Assembly: GCA_031291055.1 (NCBI GenBank)
Contig: JARLJU010000089.1
Coordinates: 80,813 to 144,812, forward strand
DNA length: 64,000 nt
Source: Rudaea sp.
Lineage (GTDB): Bacteria; Pseudomonadota; Gammaproteobacteria; Xanthomonadales; Rhodanobacteraceae
Direction of reading: 5' to 3'
Position 1 is the stretch's first letter. Each line of letters starts with the position of its first letter. Of the stretch, positions 18,612 through 26,194 are shown piece after piece. A program made the position numbers and the translations under genes. The notes beneath the pieces are model-generated. The model was not told the DNA's origin. It was given only the letters and a program-made list of their open reading frames with translations, and did not search any database.

Positions 18612-19364
18612 ATGCCCACAATGACGACACGAAGCTTGTTCATTTTGTTCGTTGCGATCACCGTTTTTGGCGCGGGCTGTTCGGGAGGAACCGCGCCACC
18701 GTCGTCGATCGATGTGGCGGCGGCTGCGAAGAGTGCGCTTGACGCGAAGGCGGACAACGAACTCAAACTTTACGAGCAGATGCGCTCCGGCGGAAGCTGG
18801 GATCTGGCCATTTCCCTGGGCGACGAATTGCTGAAGAAGTATCCGGGCACGGCCGCTGCGGCGCAGGTGCAGAAAACCATTGCCGACGTGCGCGCGAAGG
18901 CGGCAAGCCAGCTCGAAGCGCGCCGGCTCGCCCGGCTGTGGGCTTATAACGCCGTGTCCGAGGGCAACGGTACCCAATACACGGCGGCGCTCGCCAGCAG
19001 GCAGCCGCTCAAGGCTGCGGATGCCAAGAAGGCCGCCCGCGTCCGCCTGATCCTGCGCCAGCATCCGCAGTGGGGTCAAAGCGTGTATCTGCTGCTCGAC
19101 AATGCGACTTTCGATTGCCGCAACGGCTGCGCGACCCTGTCCGTACGTTTCGACGAGGCAAAGGCCGAACGCATGAAAGCGACGATTCCGCCCGGCGGCG
19201 AGCCGGCCCTGTTCATCGACGACGACAGGGGCTTTATCGCCAAAATGCAGGATGCCAAGGCCGTGTCGATCGACGTGACGGTCAAGGGTGTGGGCGACGA
19301 AACCGTCGAGTTTGAAGTCGGCGGTTACGATGCGTCGAAGCTGCCGAACAAGCCGAAGAAATAA
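18612..19364 (+). CDS. Putative lipoprotein of unknown function
   Basis: A 250-residue protein. Its N terminus (MPTMTTRSLFILFVAITVFGAGC) is a signal sequence ending in a lipobox-like GAGC. A helical segment (about 35-100) with TPR-like spacing follows, then a beta-rich domain with the pair CRNGCATLSVRFDE. The architecture resembles lipoproteins that couple a helical spacer to a beta domain, but I cannot name a family. An in-frame ATG three codons later (18621) is equally possible. The longer open frame upstream overlaps the DUF4124 gene. Confidence 0.65.
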   Translation: MPTMTTRSLFILFVAITVFGAGCSGGTAPPSSIDVAAAAKSALDAKADNELKLYEQMRSGGSWDLAISLGDELLKKYPGTAAAAQVQKTIADVRAKAASQLEARRLARLWAYNAVSEGNGTQYTAALASRQPLKAADAKKAARVRLILRQHPQWGQSVYLLLDNATFDCRNGCATLSVRFDEAKAERMKATIPPGGEPALFIDDDRGFIAKMQDAKAVSIDVTVKGVGDETVEFEVGGYDASKLPNKPKK

Positions 19365-19384
19365 CCGGCGAGAGAAGTACTCGC

Positions 19385-20041
19385 TCAGCGCTTGCGCGCA
19401 AGCATCACGCCGTCGCCGATCGTCAGCAGGGTGGCCTCAACGCGCGCATCGGCGAGGATACGGTCGTTGAGCGCGCGGATCGCGCCCGTGTCTGGGTCAT
19501 GCTGGCTGGCATCGGCCACGCGGCCGGACCACAGCATGTTGTCGAGCGCGACGAGGCCGCCGGCGCGCAGCAGTTTCAGGCAGGCTTCGTAGTAGCCTGC
19601 GTAGCCGGTCTTGTCGGCGTCGATGAAGGCAAAATCGTAATGACCGGCGCCACCGTCCGCGAGCAGGTCGCGCAGGGTGTCGTCGGCCGGCGCCAGGCGC
19701 AGATCGATGCGCGTGCCGACGCCGCCTTCGTTCCAATAGCGACGCGCGATGGCCGTCCATTCCGCACTGATGTCGCAGCACACGAGTTTGCCGTCGGGCG
19801 GCAAAGCCGCTGCCACGGCCAGCGCGCTGTAGCCGGTGAATGTGCCGATTTCGATGCAGCGCCGGGCGTCGATGCTGCGCACGAGCAACGCCAGAAACGC
19901 CGCCTCGTCGGGGCCGATCTGCATTCCTGCCTGTGGCAGGGCAGATGTTTCCGCGCGCAGACGGCCGGCCACGGCGCTTTCACGCGTGTGTGCCCAGACG
20001 TAGTCCTCGATATCCGCGGACGTGACGTAGCGACGATTCAT
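19385..20041 (-). CDS. Class I SAM-dependent O-methyltransferase (CCoAOMT-like)
   Basis: The 218-residue protein resembles bacterial members of the cation-dependent O-methyltransferase 3 family. It has the SAM motif I CIEIGTFTGYSALAVAAALP (near residue 65), YDFAFIDADKTGYAGYYE (metal/SAM acidic residues, near 135) and ALDNMLWSGRV. These enzymes methylate catechol-type hydroxyls. The start at 20041 is supported by a GGAG nine bases upstream. It converges on the lipoprotein gene and is divergent from the peroxiredoxin gene. The substrate is unknown. Confidence 0.86.
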   Translation of the reverse strand: MNRRYVTSADIEDYVWAHTRESAVAGRLRAETSALPQAGMQIGPDEAAFLALLVRSIDARRCIEIGTFTGYSALAVAAALPPDGKLVCCDISAEWTAIARRYWNEGGVGTRIDLRLAPADDTLRDLLADGGAGHYDFAFIDADKTGYAGYYEACLKLLRAGGLVALDNMLWSGRVADASQHDPDTGAIRALNDRILADARVEATLLTIGDGVMLARKR

Positions 20042-20256
20042 GGCTGGTCTCCGATCCTCTGGCCACACCTAGACTAGTCGCAATCGACCACGTTGTGCAG
20101 GGTGATGCAAGATCCGGCGCCGCGCTCCGGTCGAATGGGCACTGTCGCCGCAATACGCTCCCGGATTTGACCAGGCGTATGCTGCGGTTACTCCAATCCT
20201 GCCGGCGCTTGCGACTCGTGCGGTCTGCAAGCGTCCACTTTCTGCGAGGTGAACCC

Positions 20257-20805
20257 ATGCGTCGTTTGCTCATGCTGCTCTCAATGCTCGCGCTGCTGAT
20301 TCCGGCAGCCTTCCTGCAGGCCGCGGAAGAAACCGCGACGGCTCCCCAGGATGGCCAGGCCGCGCCCGATTTCAAGTTGCAGGACCAGAAAGGCCAGTGG
20401 CACACGCTCGCCCAGTATCGCGGGCACTGGGTCGTTTTGTACTTTTACCCCAAGGACGATACGCCGGGCTGCACCACCGAAGTGTGTACTTTCCGCGATG
20501 ACGTGCTCAAGCTGCACAAGGCCGGTGCCGAAGTTCTCGGAGTGAGTCTCGACGATGTGGATTCCCACGCCAAATTTGCCGAGAAATACCACGTGCCGTT
20601 TCCGCTGCTGGCCGACAGCGGCAAATCAACCGCCACGGATTATGGCGTATTGGCGACGCATCTCAACTTCACCTATGCGCGCCGCGAAACCTTCCTCGTG
20701 GACCCGCAGGGCAAGATCGCCAAGCACTACAAGGATGTCGACCCGAAGGAAAATTCAGGGCAGGTGCTTGCTGATCTGGCGACGCTGAAGCAGGCGCACG
20801 GTTGA
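20257..20805 (+). CDS. bcp: Thioredoxin-dependent peroxiredoxin, BCP type, exported
   Basis: The 182-residue protein has a signal peptide (MRRLLMLLSMLALLIPAAFLQAA) and an AhpC/TSA domain. DDTPGCTTEVCTFRDD holds the peroxidatic Cys72 and, five residues later, the resolving Cys77, as in BCP/PrxQ. It reduces hydroperoxides using thioredoxin-like donors, here probably in the periplasm. A Sec-targeted BCP is less usual than the cytosolic form. The ATG at 20257 follows GCGAGGTG. The gene is followed by an inverted repeat shared with the converging csbD copy. Confidence 0.88.
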   Translation: MRRLLMLLSMLALLIPAAFLQAAEETATAPQDGQAAPDFKLQDQKGQWHTLAQYRGHWVVLYFYPKDDTPGCTTEVCTFRDDVLKLHKAGAEVLGVSLDDVDSHAKFAEKYHVPFPLLADSGKSTATDYGVLATHLNFTYARRETFLVDPQGKIAKHYKDVDPKENSGQVLADLATLKQAHG

Positions 20806-20834
20806 TGCGGCGCTAAAAAACCAGCAACGGTAAA

Positions 20835-20862
20835 CAAACGGGCCGCATGAACGGCCCGTTTG
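20835..20862. terminator. Bidirectional terminator between bcp and csbD copy 2
   Basis: A perfect 10-bp stem (CAAACGGGCC at 20835-20844, GGCCCGTTTG at 20853-20862) with an 8-base loop lies between two converging genes. AAACAAACG/CGTTTGC flanks give short T-rich tails on both strands. An A-run at 20813-20820 lies on the csbD exit side. Confidence 0.7.
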
Positions 20863-20888
20863 CTGTCGCGCCTGTGTACGCGGATCGG

Positions 20889-21101
20889 TCAGGCTGCTTT
20901 TTTCTGCAGCCCGCGTTCGAATTCGCGGATCTCGCGTTCGGCCTGGTCCTTTTGCCAGCCATAGCGTTCCTGCAATCTGCCGACCAGATATTGATGATTG
21001 CCGTCGGCGCGGCCAAGATCGTCGTCGGTGAGTTTGCCCCATTTCGCCTTGATCGAGCCTTTCAGCTGCGTCCACTTGCCCTGGATGATGTCTTGATTCA
21101 T
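20889..21101 (-). CDS. CsbD-family stress protein (copy 2)
   Basis: The 70-residue protein is a close relative of the one at 10520: [20 protein letters not shown], then [15 protein letters not shown], then [20 protein letters not shown]. The start at 21101 is fixed by family similarity and a GGAG seven bases upstream. It is a single gene, unlike copy 1, which follows a BON gene, so the two are probably regulated separately. Confidence 0.9.
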   Translation of the reverse strand: MNQDIIQGKWTQLKGSIKAKWGKLTDDDLGRADGNHQYLVGRLQERYGWQKDQAEREIREFERGLQKKAA

Positions 21102-21332
21102 CTGAGTTCTCCATAGTTCCGTGTGGGGTGCATGCGCGGGTGTTGTCGCGGATGCCGCACGAAGGTTACGCGACGTCGGTAAAATCACGCTTAGATCGAT
21201 GTTAACCGAGGGTTACCGATAGCAGGCGTTGGCAGCCATTCAGTTTGAACAAGTAAACAAATATATAATTATACATGAAGTTTGTTTTGGGAAAACGGTC
21301 GTCGACGCATTGCCAGCAAGCGTGCCGGCGCG

Positions 21333-22520
21333 TCAGACCAGGCGCAAATCCGTCGCTTTGGATTTCGGGAACACGCGATCGAGCTGGTCTGCATTCAGGC
21401 CCCACAGGCGCGCATAAAGACCGCCCAACAGCGATCGATAGTTGTTGACTACCGGGTAGTCGCGATTTTGCAGCAATGTGGATTGCTGCACCTTGACTTG
21501 CTCGCCCGCAATGCGACCGCCGCTGATTCCGCCCCCAAGTATCCAGTGCACCGAGCCGTGCCCATGGTCGGTGCCCTTGTTGCCGTTTTCGCGGAAGGTG
21601 CGGCCGAATTCGGATACGACGACGACCACGGTATTTTCCCAGTCGTCGCCCAGTTCGCGCGCGAACGCGGCAAGCCCGCTGCCGAGATTTTCCAGGTTGT
21701 TCGCGAGTTGACCCTGCGCGCCGCCTTCGTTGACGTGACTGTCCCAGCCGCCGATGTCGACGAAGCCCAAGCGGTATTGATCGCGCATCAAGCGCGCGAT
21801 GTGCGCAGCTTCGGTGGCGAAGCCGCGTGCATTCACCGCGCCGCGATTGGCCTTCTGCATTTCGTCATCGAACTCCTGCGCGACCTGCTGGCGCAGCTCC
21901 AGGCCGTCGGCGACCGCCGATTGCAGATGGCTGCCTTGGTACATGCCGGTGAGAATTGCCGCCTGGCGTGCGTCGAATGCGGGCTTGCCGACGGCGCGCA
22001 ACGAGATGTTGGGGATGTCACCGCCACCCTGGAAGGTCAGCGGCAATGCATCGGTAAAGGCAATCGGCGCGGCGCGACCGTTCAGGGTTGAGGCCAGCCG
22101 CGCGAGGAATCCCGAGCGTGAGTCGCGCCGATCTCCGGGCTGGCCGCGTTCGATGTTGTCCTGGGTCTCGAAATGGCTGCGCGAGAGATCGTCGGTGCCG
22201 GCAAAGGGTACAAAGGCAATTTCTTTATTTTTGTACATCGGGCCGATGGAGTCGCGCAGTGCGGGTGCCAGCGCCCAGTCCGCATCCAAAGCCAGAGCTC
22301 CGCCGACTGCCGCCGGATCGGGGCGGGCAACGGCGATATTCGGTCGCGACTCGTAGTAGAACTCGCTCGAGTAGGGCACGAGCGCGTTCGCGCAGTCGTA
22401 ACCGCCGCGCAGGAATACCAGCAGGAAACGCGGGGATGTCGGCGCCACTGCAAACACACGCCCGCCGATGGCAAGGGCGGGAACGGCGGCGAGCGAGGCG
22501 ATGAATTGGCGGCGTAGCAT
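21333..22520 (-). CDS. DUF1501 family secreted protein
   Basis: The 395-residue protein begins with a Tat-like signal (MLRRQFIASLAAVPALAIGG) and has the DUF1501 pattern: LVFLRGGYDCANALVPY near the N terminus, GWDSHVNEGGAQGQLANNLENLG in the middle, and VVVVSEFGRTFRENGNKGTDHGHGS. The last motif resembles the metal site of the alkaline-phosphatase/sulfatase superfamily. DUF1501 genes are usually paired with DUF1800 genes, as here (25 bp apart, same strand). The cellular role is not established to my knowledge. Confidence 0.87.
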   Translation of the reverse strand: MLRRQFIASLAAVPALAIGGRVFAVAPTSPRFLLVFLRGGYDCANALVPYSSEFYYESRPNIAVARPDPAAVGGALALDADWALAPALRDSIGPMYKNKEIAFVPFAGTDDLSRSHFETQDNIERGQPGDRRDSRSGFLARLASTLNGRAAPIAFTDALPLTFQGGGDIPNISLRAVGKPAFDARQAAILTGMYQGSHLQSAVADGLELRQQVAQEFDDEMQKANRGAVNARGFATEAAHIARLMRDQYRLGFVDIGGWDSHVNEGGAQGQLANNLENLGSGLAAFARELGDDWENTVVVVVSEFGRTFRENGNKGTDHGHGSVHWILGGGISGGRIAGEQVKVQQSTLLQNRDYPVVNNYRSLLGGLYARLWGLNADQLDRVFPKSKATDLRLV

Positions 22521-22545
22521 GCGATTTCCCTGCTCTGAGTGATCT

Positions 22546-24105
22546 TCAGCGGTAGTTGAATTCGGGCGAGGCCAGCAGGAAGGTGTTGCTTTCCAGTGGC
22601 GAAGTGGCCTCGGTCAGCGCGACCAATGTTGTCTTTGACAGGTACGGAGCGATGCCTTCGACATACAGTCGGTTTGAAGCGCTCGCAAAATCCGGCATTG
22701 CCGGCGGCGAGCCGTCGATGGGAGCGAGCAGGTTGCCGCGCGCGATCGAGCGCGCGATCTCGAAACGGCGGCTGAGCTGGCCGGAGCTGGCCCACGCATT
22801 TTCCACCAGTGGATATCCGTCGGGGCTCTGGTGTCCGAACGGCGCTTCGCGCTGGCCGTTGAGCCAGTTGGCCAACGGTTGCGCATTGCTGACTGTCCTG
22901 CCGTCATAGGCTAGACGTACCGAAGAGACGACGTAGTGCATCGGGTCCTTGAATTTCGTGCCCAGAGATGCATCGAATTCGCGCGACTCGAACAAGGTGC
23001 GCAGCACCGCGGCGATGTCGCCGTCGCTGTGCTGGAACGTGTGCGCCATCGCTTCCACCAGTTTCGTCGGCGGTTCGTCGGCGACAAAATATTCGGCAAG
23101 CTGGCGCGAGATGAAGCGTGCGCAGGCCGGCTGTTTCACGAGCAGGTCGACCGCCTGTTCGACTTCGGCAAAGCCCTGGCCGCGGATCGTGTGGCCGAGG
23201 AGGGTCTTGTCGCCGAAATCGTGGCGCGCCGGGTAGAACGCAAATGCGCCATCGCGTATGGCCCCGCGTTGTCCCTGTGGGCGAAATCGTGGCATGTCGG
23301 GTTTCAGCGCGATGCCGACGCCGGTCAGCACGCGCGCAAGTTCCTGCACATCCTGCTGGGTGTAGCCGCCATCGACGCCGAGCGTATGCAATTCCATCAG
23401 CTCGCGCGCGTAGTTCTCGTTGATATGGCCGGCAGCGTTTTGCGCATTGTCCAGATATTGCAGCATGGCCGGATGCCTGAGCGTGGCCATCAACAGGTCG
23501 CGGAAATGCCCGAGCGCATGCGGCCGGATCGCGTGTTCCTCGTAGTCGGCCGCGAGCCAGCGGATCGCGCCCTTGCGCGCGAACACGCTGAAGTGATTGA
23601 GCCAGAACCAGCTCATCTGTTCCTTCAGCTGCGCGGGCGAGTAGGTCGCACGCAGCAATTGCCGCTGCACGGTTTCGTCCAGATAGTGGTCGCCAAGCGT
23701 GTTGCGCTGCTTGCGCAGTTGCGCCAGATCGGCACCATCCATGCTCTTCATGCGCTCGCGTTCGGCAACTTCGTCGGCGATGAGTTGCGGCGGCGACAGG
23801 CGCGTGATGTCGAAAGCGTCGATCCGCGCTTGGACAGGCGCAGGCAAGGCATCGGTCTTGGCCGCCAGTTGCTCATCCAGGAAGGCGCGCCTGCCGAGTT
23901 GGTGGAAACGTTGCACCGTCGCGGAATCCAGGCCGTAGGTGATGCGCTCCAGCCACAGTGCGTCGCTGCGGCCCAGCACGGCATCGTCGGCGTGCGCGCC
24001 TGCAATCGTGCAAATCAGCAGACAAATGCCGGCGATAAGCGACGGGCACGGACGGCGGCCGGCGCGAAACAGGCGCGGCGAGTGCTTCGACGACGAAAAA
24101 GGCAT
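22546..24105 (-). CDS. DUF1800 family secreted protein
   Basis: The 519-residue protein starts at 24105 with a signal peptide-like segment (PSLIAGICLLICTIAGAHA). The DUF1800 body follows: LERITYGLDSATVQRFHQLGRRAFLDEQL, MSWFWLNHFSVF, LQYLDNAQNAAGHINENYARELMELHTLGVDGGYTQQDV. DUF1800 proteins are large helical secreted proteins that co-occur with DUF1501; function unknown to me. It is the first gene of the pair and is divergent from the glcF-like gene. The frame extends upstream to 24681 over that gene, which I regard as chance. Confidence 0.87.
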   Translation of the reverse strand: MPFSSSKHSPRLFRAGRRPCPSLIAGICLLICTIAGAHADDAVLGRSDALWLERITYGLDSATVQRFHQLGRRAFLDEQLAAKTDALPAPVQARIDAFDITRLSPPQLIADEVAERERMKSMDGADLAQLRKQRNTLGDHYLDETVQRQLLRATYSPAQLKEQMSWFWLNHFSVFARKGAIRWLAADYEEHAIRPHALGHFRDLLMATLRHPAMLQYLDNAQNAAGHINENYARELMELHTLGVDGGYTQQDVQELARVLTGVGIALKPDMPRFRPQGQRGAIRDGAFAFYPARHDFGDKTLLGHTIRGQGFAEVEQAVDLLVKQPACARFISRQLAEYFVADEPPTKLVEAMAHTFQHSDGDIAAVLRTLFESREFDASLGTKFKDPMHYVVSSVRLAYDGRTVSNAQPLANWLNGQREAPFGHQSPDGYPLVENAWASSGQLSRRFEIARSIARGNLLAPIDGSPPAMPDFASASNRLYVEGIAPYLSKTTLVALTEATSPLESNTFLLASPEFNYR

Positions 24106-24171
24106 GGTGGCAGAGGTGGCGTGGCTACGGGAGACACTGGACAATAACGGGCGAGGCGGCAAAGCGATGAC

Positions 24172-25431
24172 ATGATCATGCAGCAGGCGGCAACGCCAAT
24201 GAACCGGCAACCGGTCGGCAGCGACGCGCGCTCGCACCTGGCTGCGCTGGCCGACCAGTGTGTCAAATGCGGCCTGTGTCAGCCGGTATGTCCGACCTAC
24301 CGCATCGGCCGCAGCGAGGCCGAGTCTCCGCGTGGGCGCATCGCCTTCGCGCAGGCTCTGGCGGGTGGTCGGCTCGCGGCGACGCCATCGCTGATCGCGC
24401 ACCTGGATCATTGCCTGGCTTGCCTGGGCTGCGAACGCGTATGTCCCTCGCAGGTGCGCTACGGCGAACTGATCGTTGGCACACGCGCGCTGTTGCGGGA
24501 ATCGCGGCGGCCCGCGCGGTTCGAGCGCTGGTTGCACGCACTGCTGCTGCGTCCGCGCTGGCTGCGCGCAGCGCTGCTCATTGCGAATTTCTCCGTCGTG
24601 CGAAGTTGCATGCAAAGCAGCATCGCACAGGCTGCGCTCCGGCCATTCGGACTCGATCGGGTCGCGCGCGAGCTGCCGCACGCATCGCCCGCCGGATCAG
24701 TGCCCGAATCCCGGCGGCCGACGTCGCCGCGCGGAAGGGTCGGGCTTTTTCTCGGCTGCGTTGCCGCGACGGTCGAGCGCGATGTACATGCGGGTGCGAT
24801 GCGGCTGCTGCAAGCACTCGGGTACGAGGTCGTCGTGCCGCCGGGACAGGGTTGTTGCGGCGCTCTAGCGCTGCATGCGGGAGACATCGGAGGTGCCGAT
24901 GCCGCGGCCGCACCGACGCGGCGGGCCTTTGCCGATGCCGGAGTCGATACCCTACTGGTGTCGGCCTCGGGATGTTTCGCCACCTTGCGCGACACCGTGT
25001 TTGCCGGCACGCAGATCCGCGTGCGCGATATCCACGAATTCATCGATGATGATGCGCATCGCGGCGAGCTGAAATTCCGCGCGCTGGACTGCCGCGTCGC
25101 CCTGCACACGCCCTGCACGCAGACGAATGTCGCGCGCGCGGGCGATGCCGTCCGCCGCCTGCTGCAAAAGATTCCACAAGTGGAAATTGTGGATCTGCCC
25201 GCCGAGCCCGGCTGTTGCGGTGCCGCCGGCGATTATTTTCTGCGTCACGCCGAAATCGCCGATGCGTTGCGCGCGGAGAAAGTCGATCAGGTTGAGGTGC
25301 AGACACCTGATGTGCTCGTCACGAGCAACGTCGGCTGCCGCGTCTTCCTCGACAACGGCCTGCGCCAGCGCGGCAAGCGCCTGCCGGTGACGCATGCGGT
25401 TGCCTTGCTCGCGCAACAGCTGGACAATTGA
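24172..25431 (+). CDS. glcF: (Fe-S)-binding protein, GlcF-like (glycolate oxidase iron-sulfur subunit)
   Basis: The 419-residue protein has two [4Fe-4S] ferredoxin motifs at the N terminus (CVKCGLCQPVCP and CLACLGCERVCP) and two Cys-rich CCG domains (GQGCCGALALHAG and EPGCCGAAGDY). This is the layout of GlcF and related D-2-hydroxyacid dehydrogenase subunits that pass electrons to quinone. No glcD or glcE partner lies beside it, so it may work with a FAD dehydrogenase encoded elsewhere. coq7, for ubiquinone synthesis, follows after 3 bp in a probable two-gene operon. Confidence 0.85.
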   Translation: MIMQQAATPMNRQPVGSDARSHLAALADQCVKCGLCQPVCPTYRIGRSEAESPRGRIAFAQALAGGRLAATPSLIAHLDHCLACLGCERVCPSQVRYGELIVGTRALLRESRRPARFERWLHALLLRPRWLRAALLIANFSVVRSCMQSSIAQAALRPFGLDRVARELPHASPAGSVPESRRPTSPRGRVGLFLGCVAATVERDVHAGAMRLLQALGYEVVVPPGQGCCGALALHAGDIGGADAAAAPTRRAFADAGVDTLLVSASGCFATLRDTVFAGTQIRVRDIHEFIDDDAHRGELKFRALDCRVALHTPCTQTNVARAGDAVRRLLQKIPQVEIVDLPAEPGCCGAAGDYFLRHAEIADALRAEKVDQVEVQTPDVLVTSNVGCRVFLDNGLRQRGKRLPVTHAVALLAQQLDN

Positions 25432-25434
25432 GCC

Positions 25435-26079
25435 ATGTTCAGCCGCCGAATTTCTGCTTTCGACCGCGCCCTGATCGAGATCGAACGTGCGCTGTCCACG
25501 TCGTTTGGGGCTGCACCTGAACAGACGCGGCCGTCGCCCGCGGCGGGCCTAGCCGAGGCCACGCTTGACGAGACCGAGCGCCGTCACGCCGCCGGACTCA
25601 TGCGCGTCAACCACACCGGCGAAGTCTGCGCACAGGCCCTGTACTCCGGCCAGGCCGCGGTCGCGCGCGATGCGGGCACGCGCGCGCAGCTGCTCGCCGC
25701 CGCGGCCGAGGAAACCGATCACCTGGCCTGGTGCGGCGAGCGCCTTGACGCGCTGTCCAGCCGGCCGAGCCTGCTCAATCCGGTGTGGTACGCGGGCAGC
25801 TTTGCGCTAGGCGCGCTGGCGGCCTTGGCCAACGATCGCGTGAGTCTGGGCTTCGTAGTCGAGACCGAACGCCAGGTCGAGGCGCACCTGGGCGAGCATC
25901 TGGAAAAACTGCCGCAGGCCGACGCATGCAGCCTCGCCGTCGTCGCCCAGATGCAGGCCGACGAGGCGCGCCACGGCAAGATGGCGCGGGCCGCCGGAGG
26001 AGTCGACCTGCCGCCGCCGATACCGATGCTGATGCGCGTGGCGTCGGCCGTGATGAAGACGGTCGCCTATCGGCTGTAG
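25435..26079 (+). CDS. coq7: Demethoxyubiquinone hydroxylase Coq7
   Basis: The 214-residue protein is a di-iron hydroxylase of the Coq7 family. Its ligand motifs are [19 protein letters not shown] (Glu), [13 protein letters not shown] (ExxH), the [14 protein letters not shown] stretch and a final DEARHG (ExxH). It performs the last hydroxylation in ubiquinone biosynthesis at the inner membrane. It starts 3 bp after the glcF-like stop. In Pseudomonas coq7 also lies near speD and vfr, matching the local order here. Confidence 0.93.
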   Translation: MFSRRISAFDRALIEIERALSTSFGAAPEQTRPSPAAGLAEATLDETERRHAAGLMRVNHTGEVCAQALYSGQAAVARDAGTRAQLLAAAAEETDHLAWCGERLDALSSRPSLLNPVWYAGSFALGALAALANDRVSLGFVVETERQVEAHLGEHLEKLPQADACSLAVVAQMQADEARHGKMARAAGGVDLPPPIPMLMRVASAVMKTVAYRL

Positions 26080-26194
26080 TGCAAAGCGCGAGGCTGCAAC
26101 CGGCCTTGGCGCGTTTTCCCACTCGACATCCCTGTCTCGCCATTCGTGCGCCGCACGCGACGCGCCTCAACGCATCGCGTAGGCGCGGCGCGCT

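Noticed and set aside
21240..21290. AT-rich patch resembling others at 10010-10055 and 54660-54695, considered as a repeat family
   Set aside because: The patches share composition but no alignable sequence; they are more likely promoter or gene-end regions.
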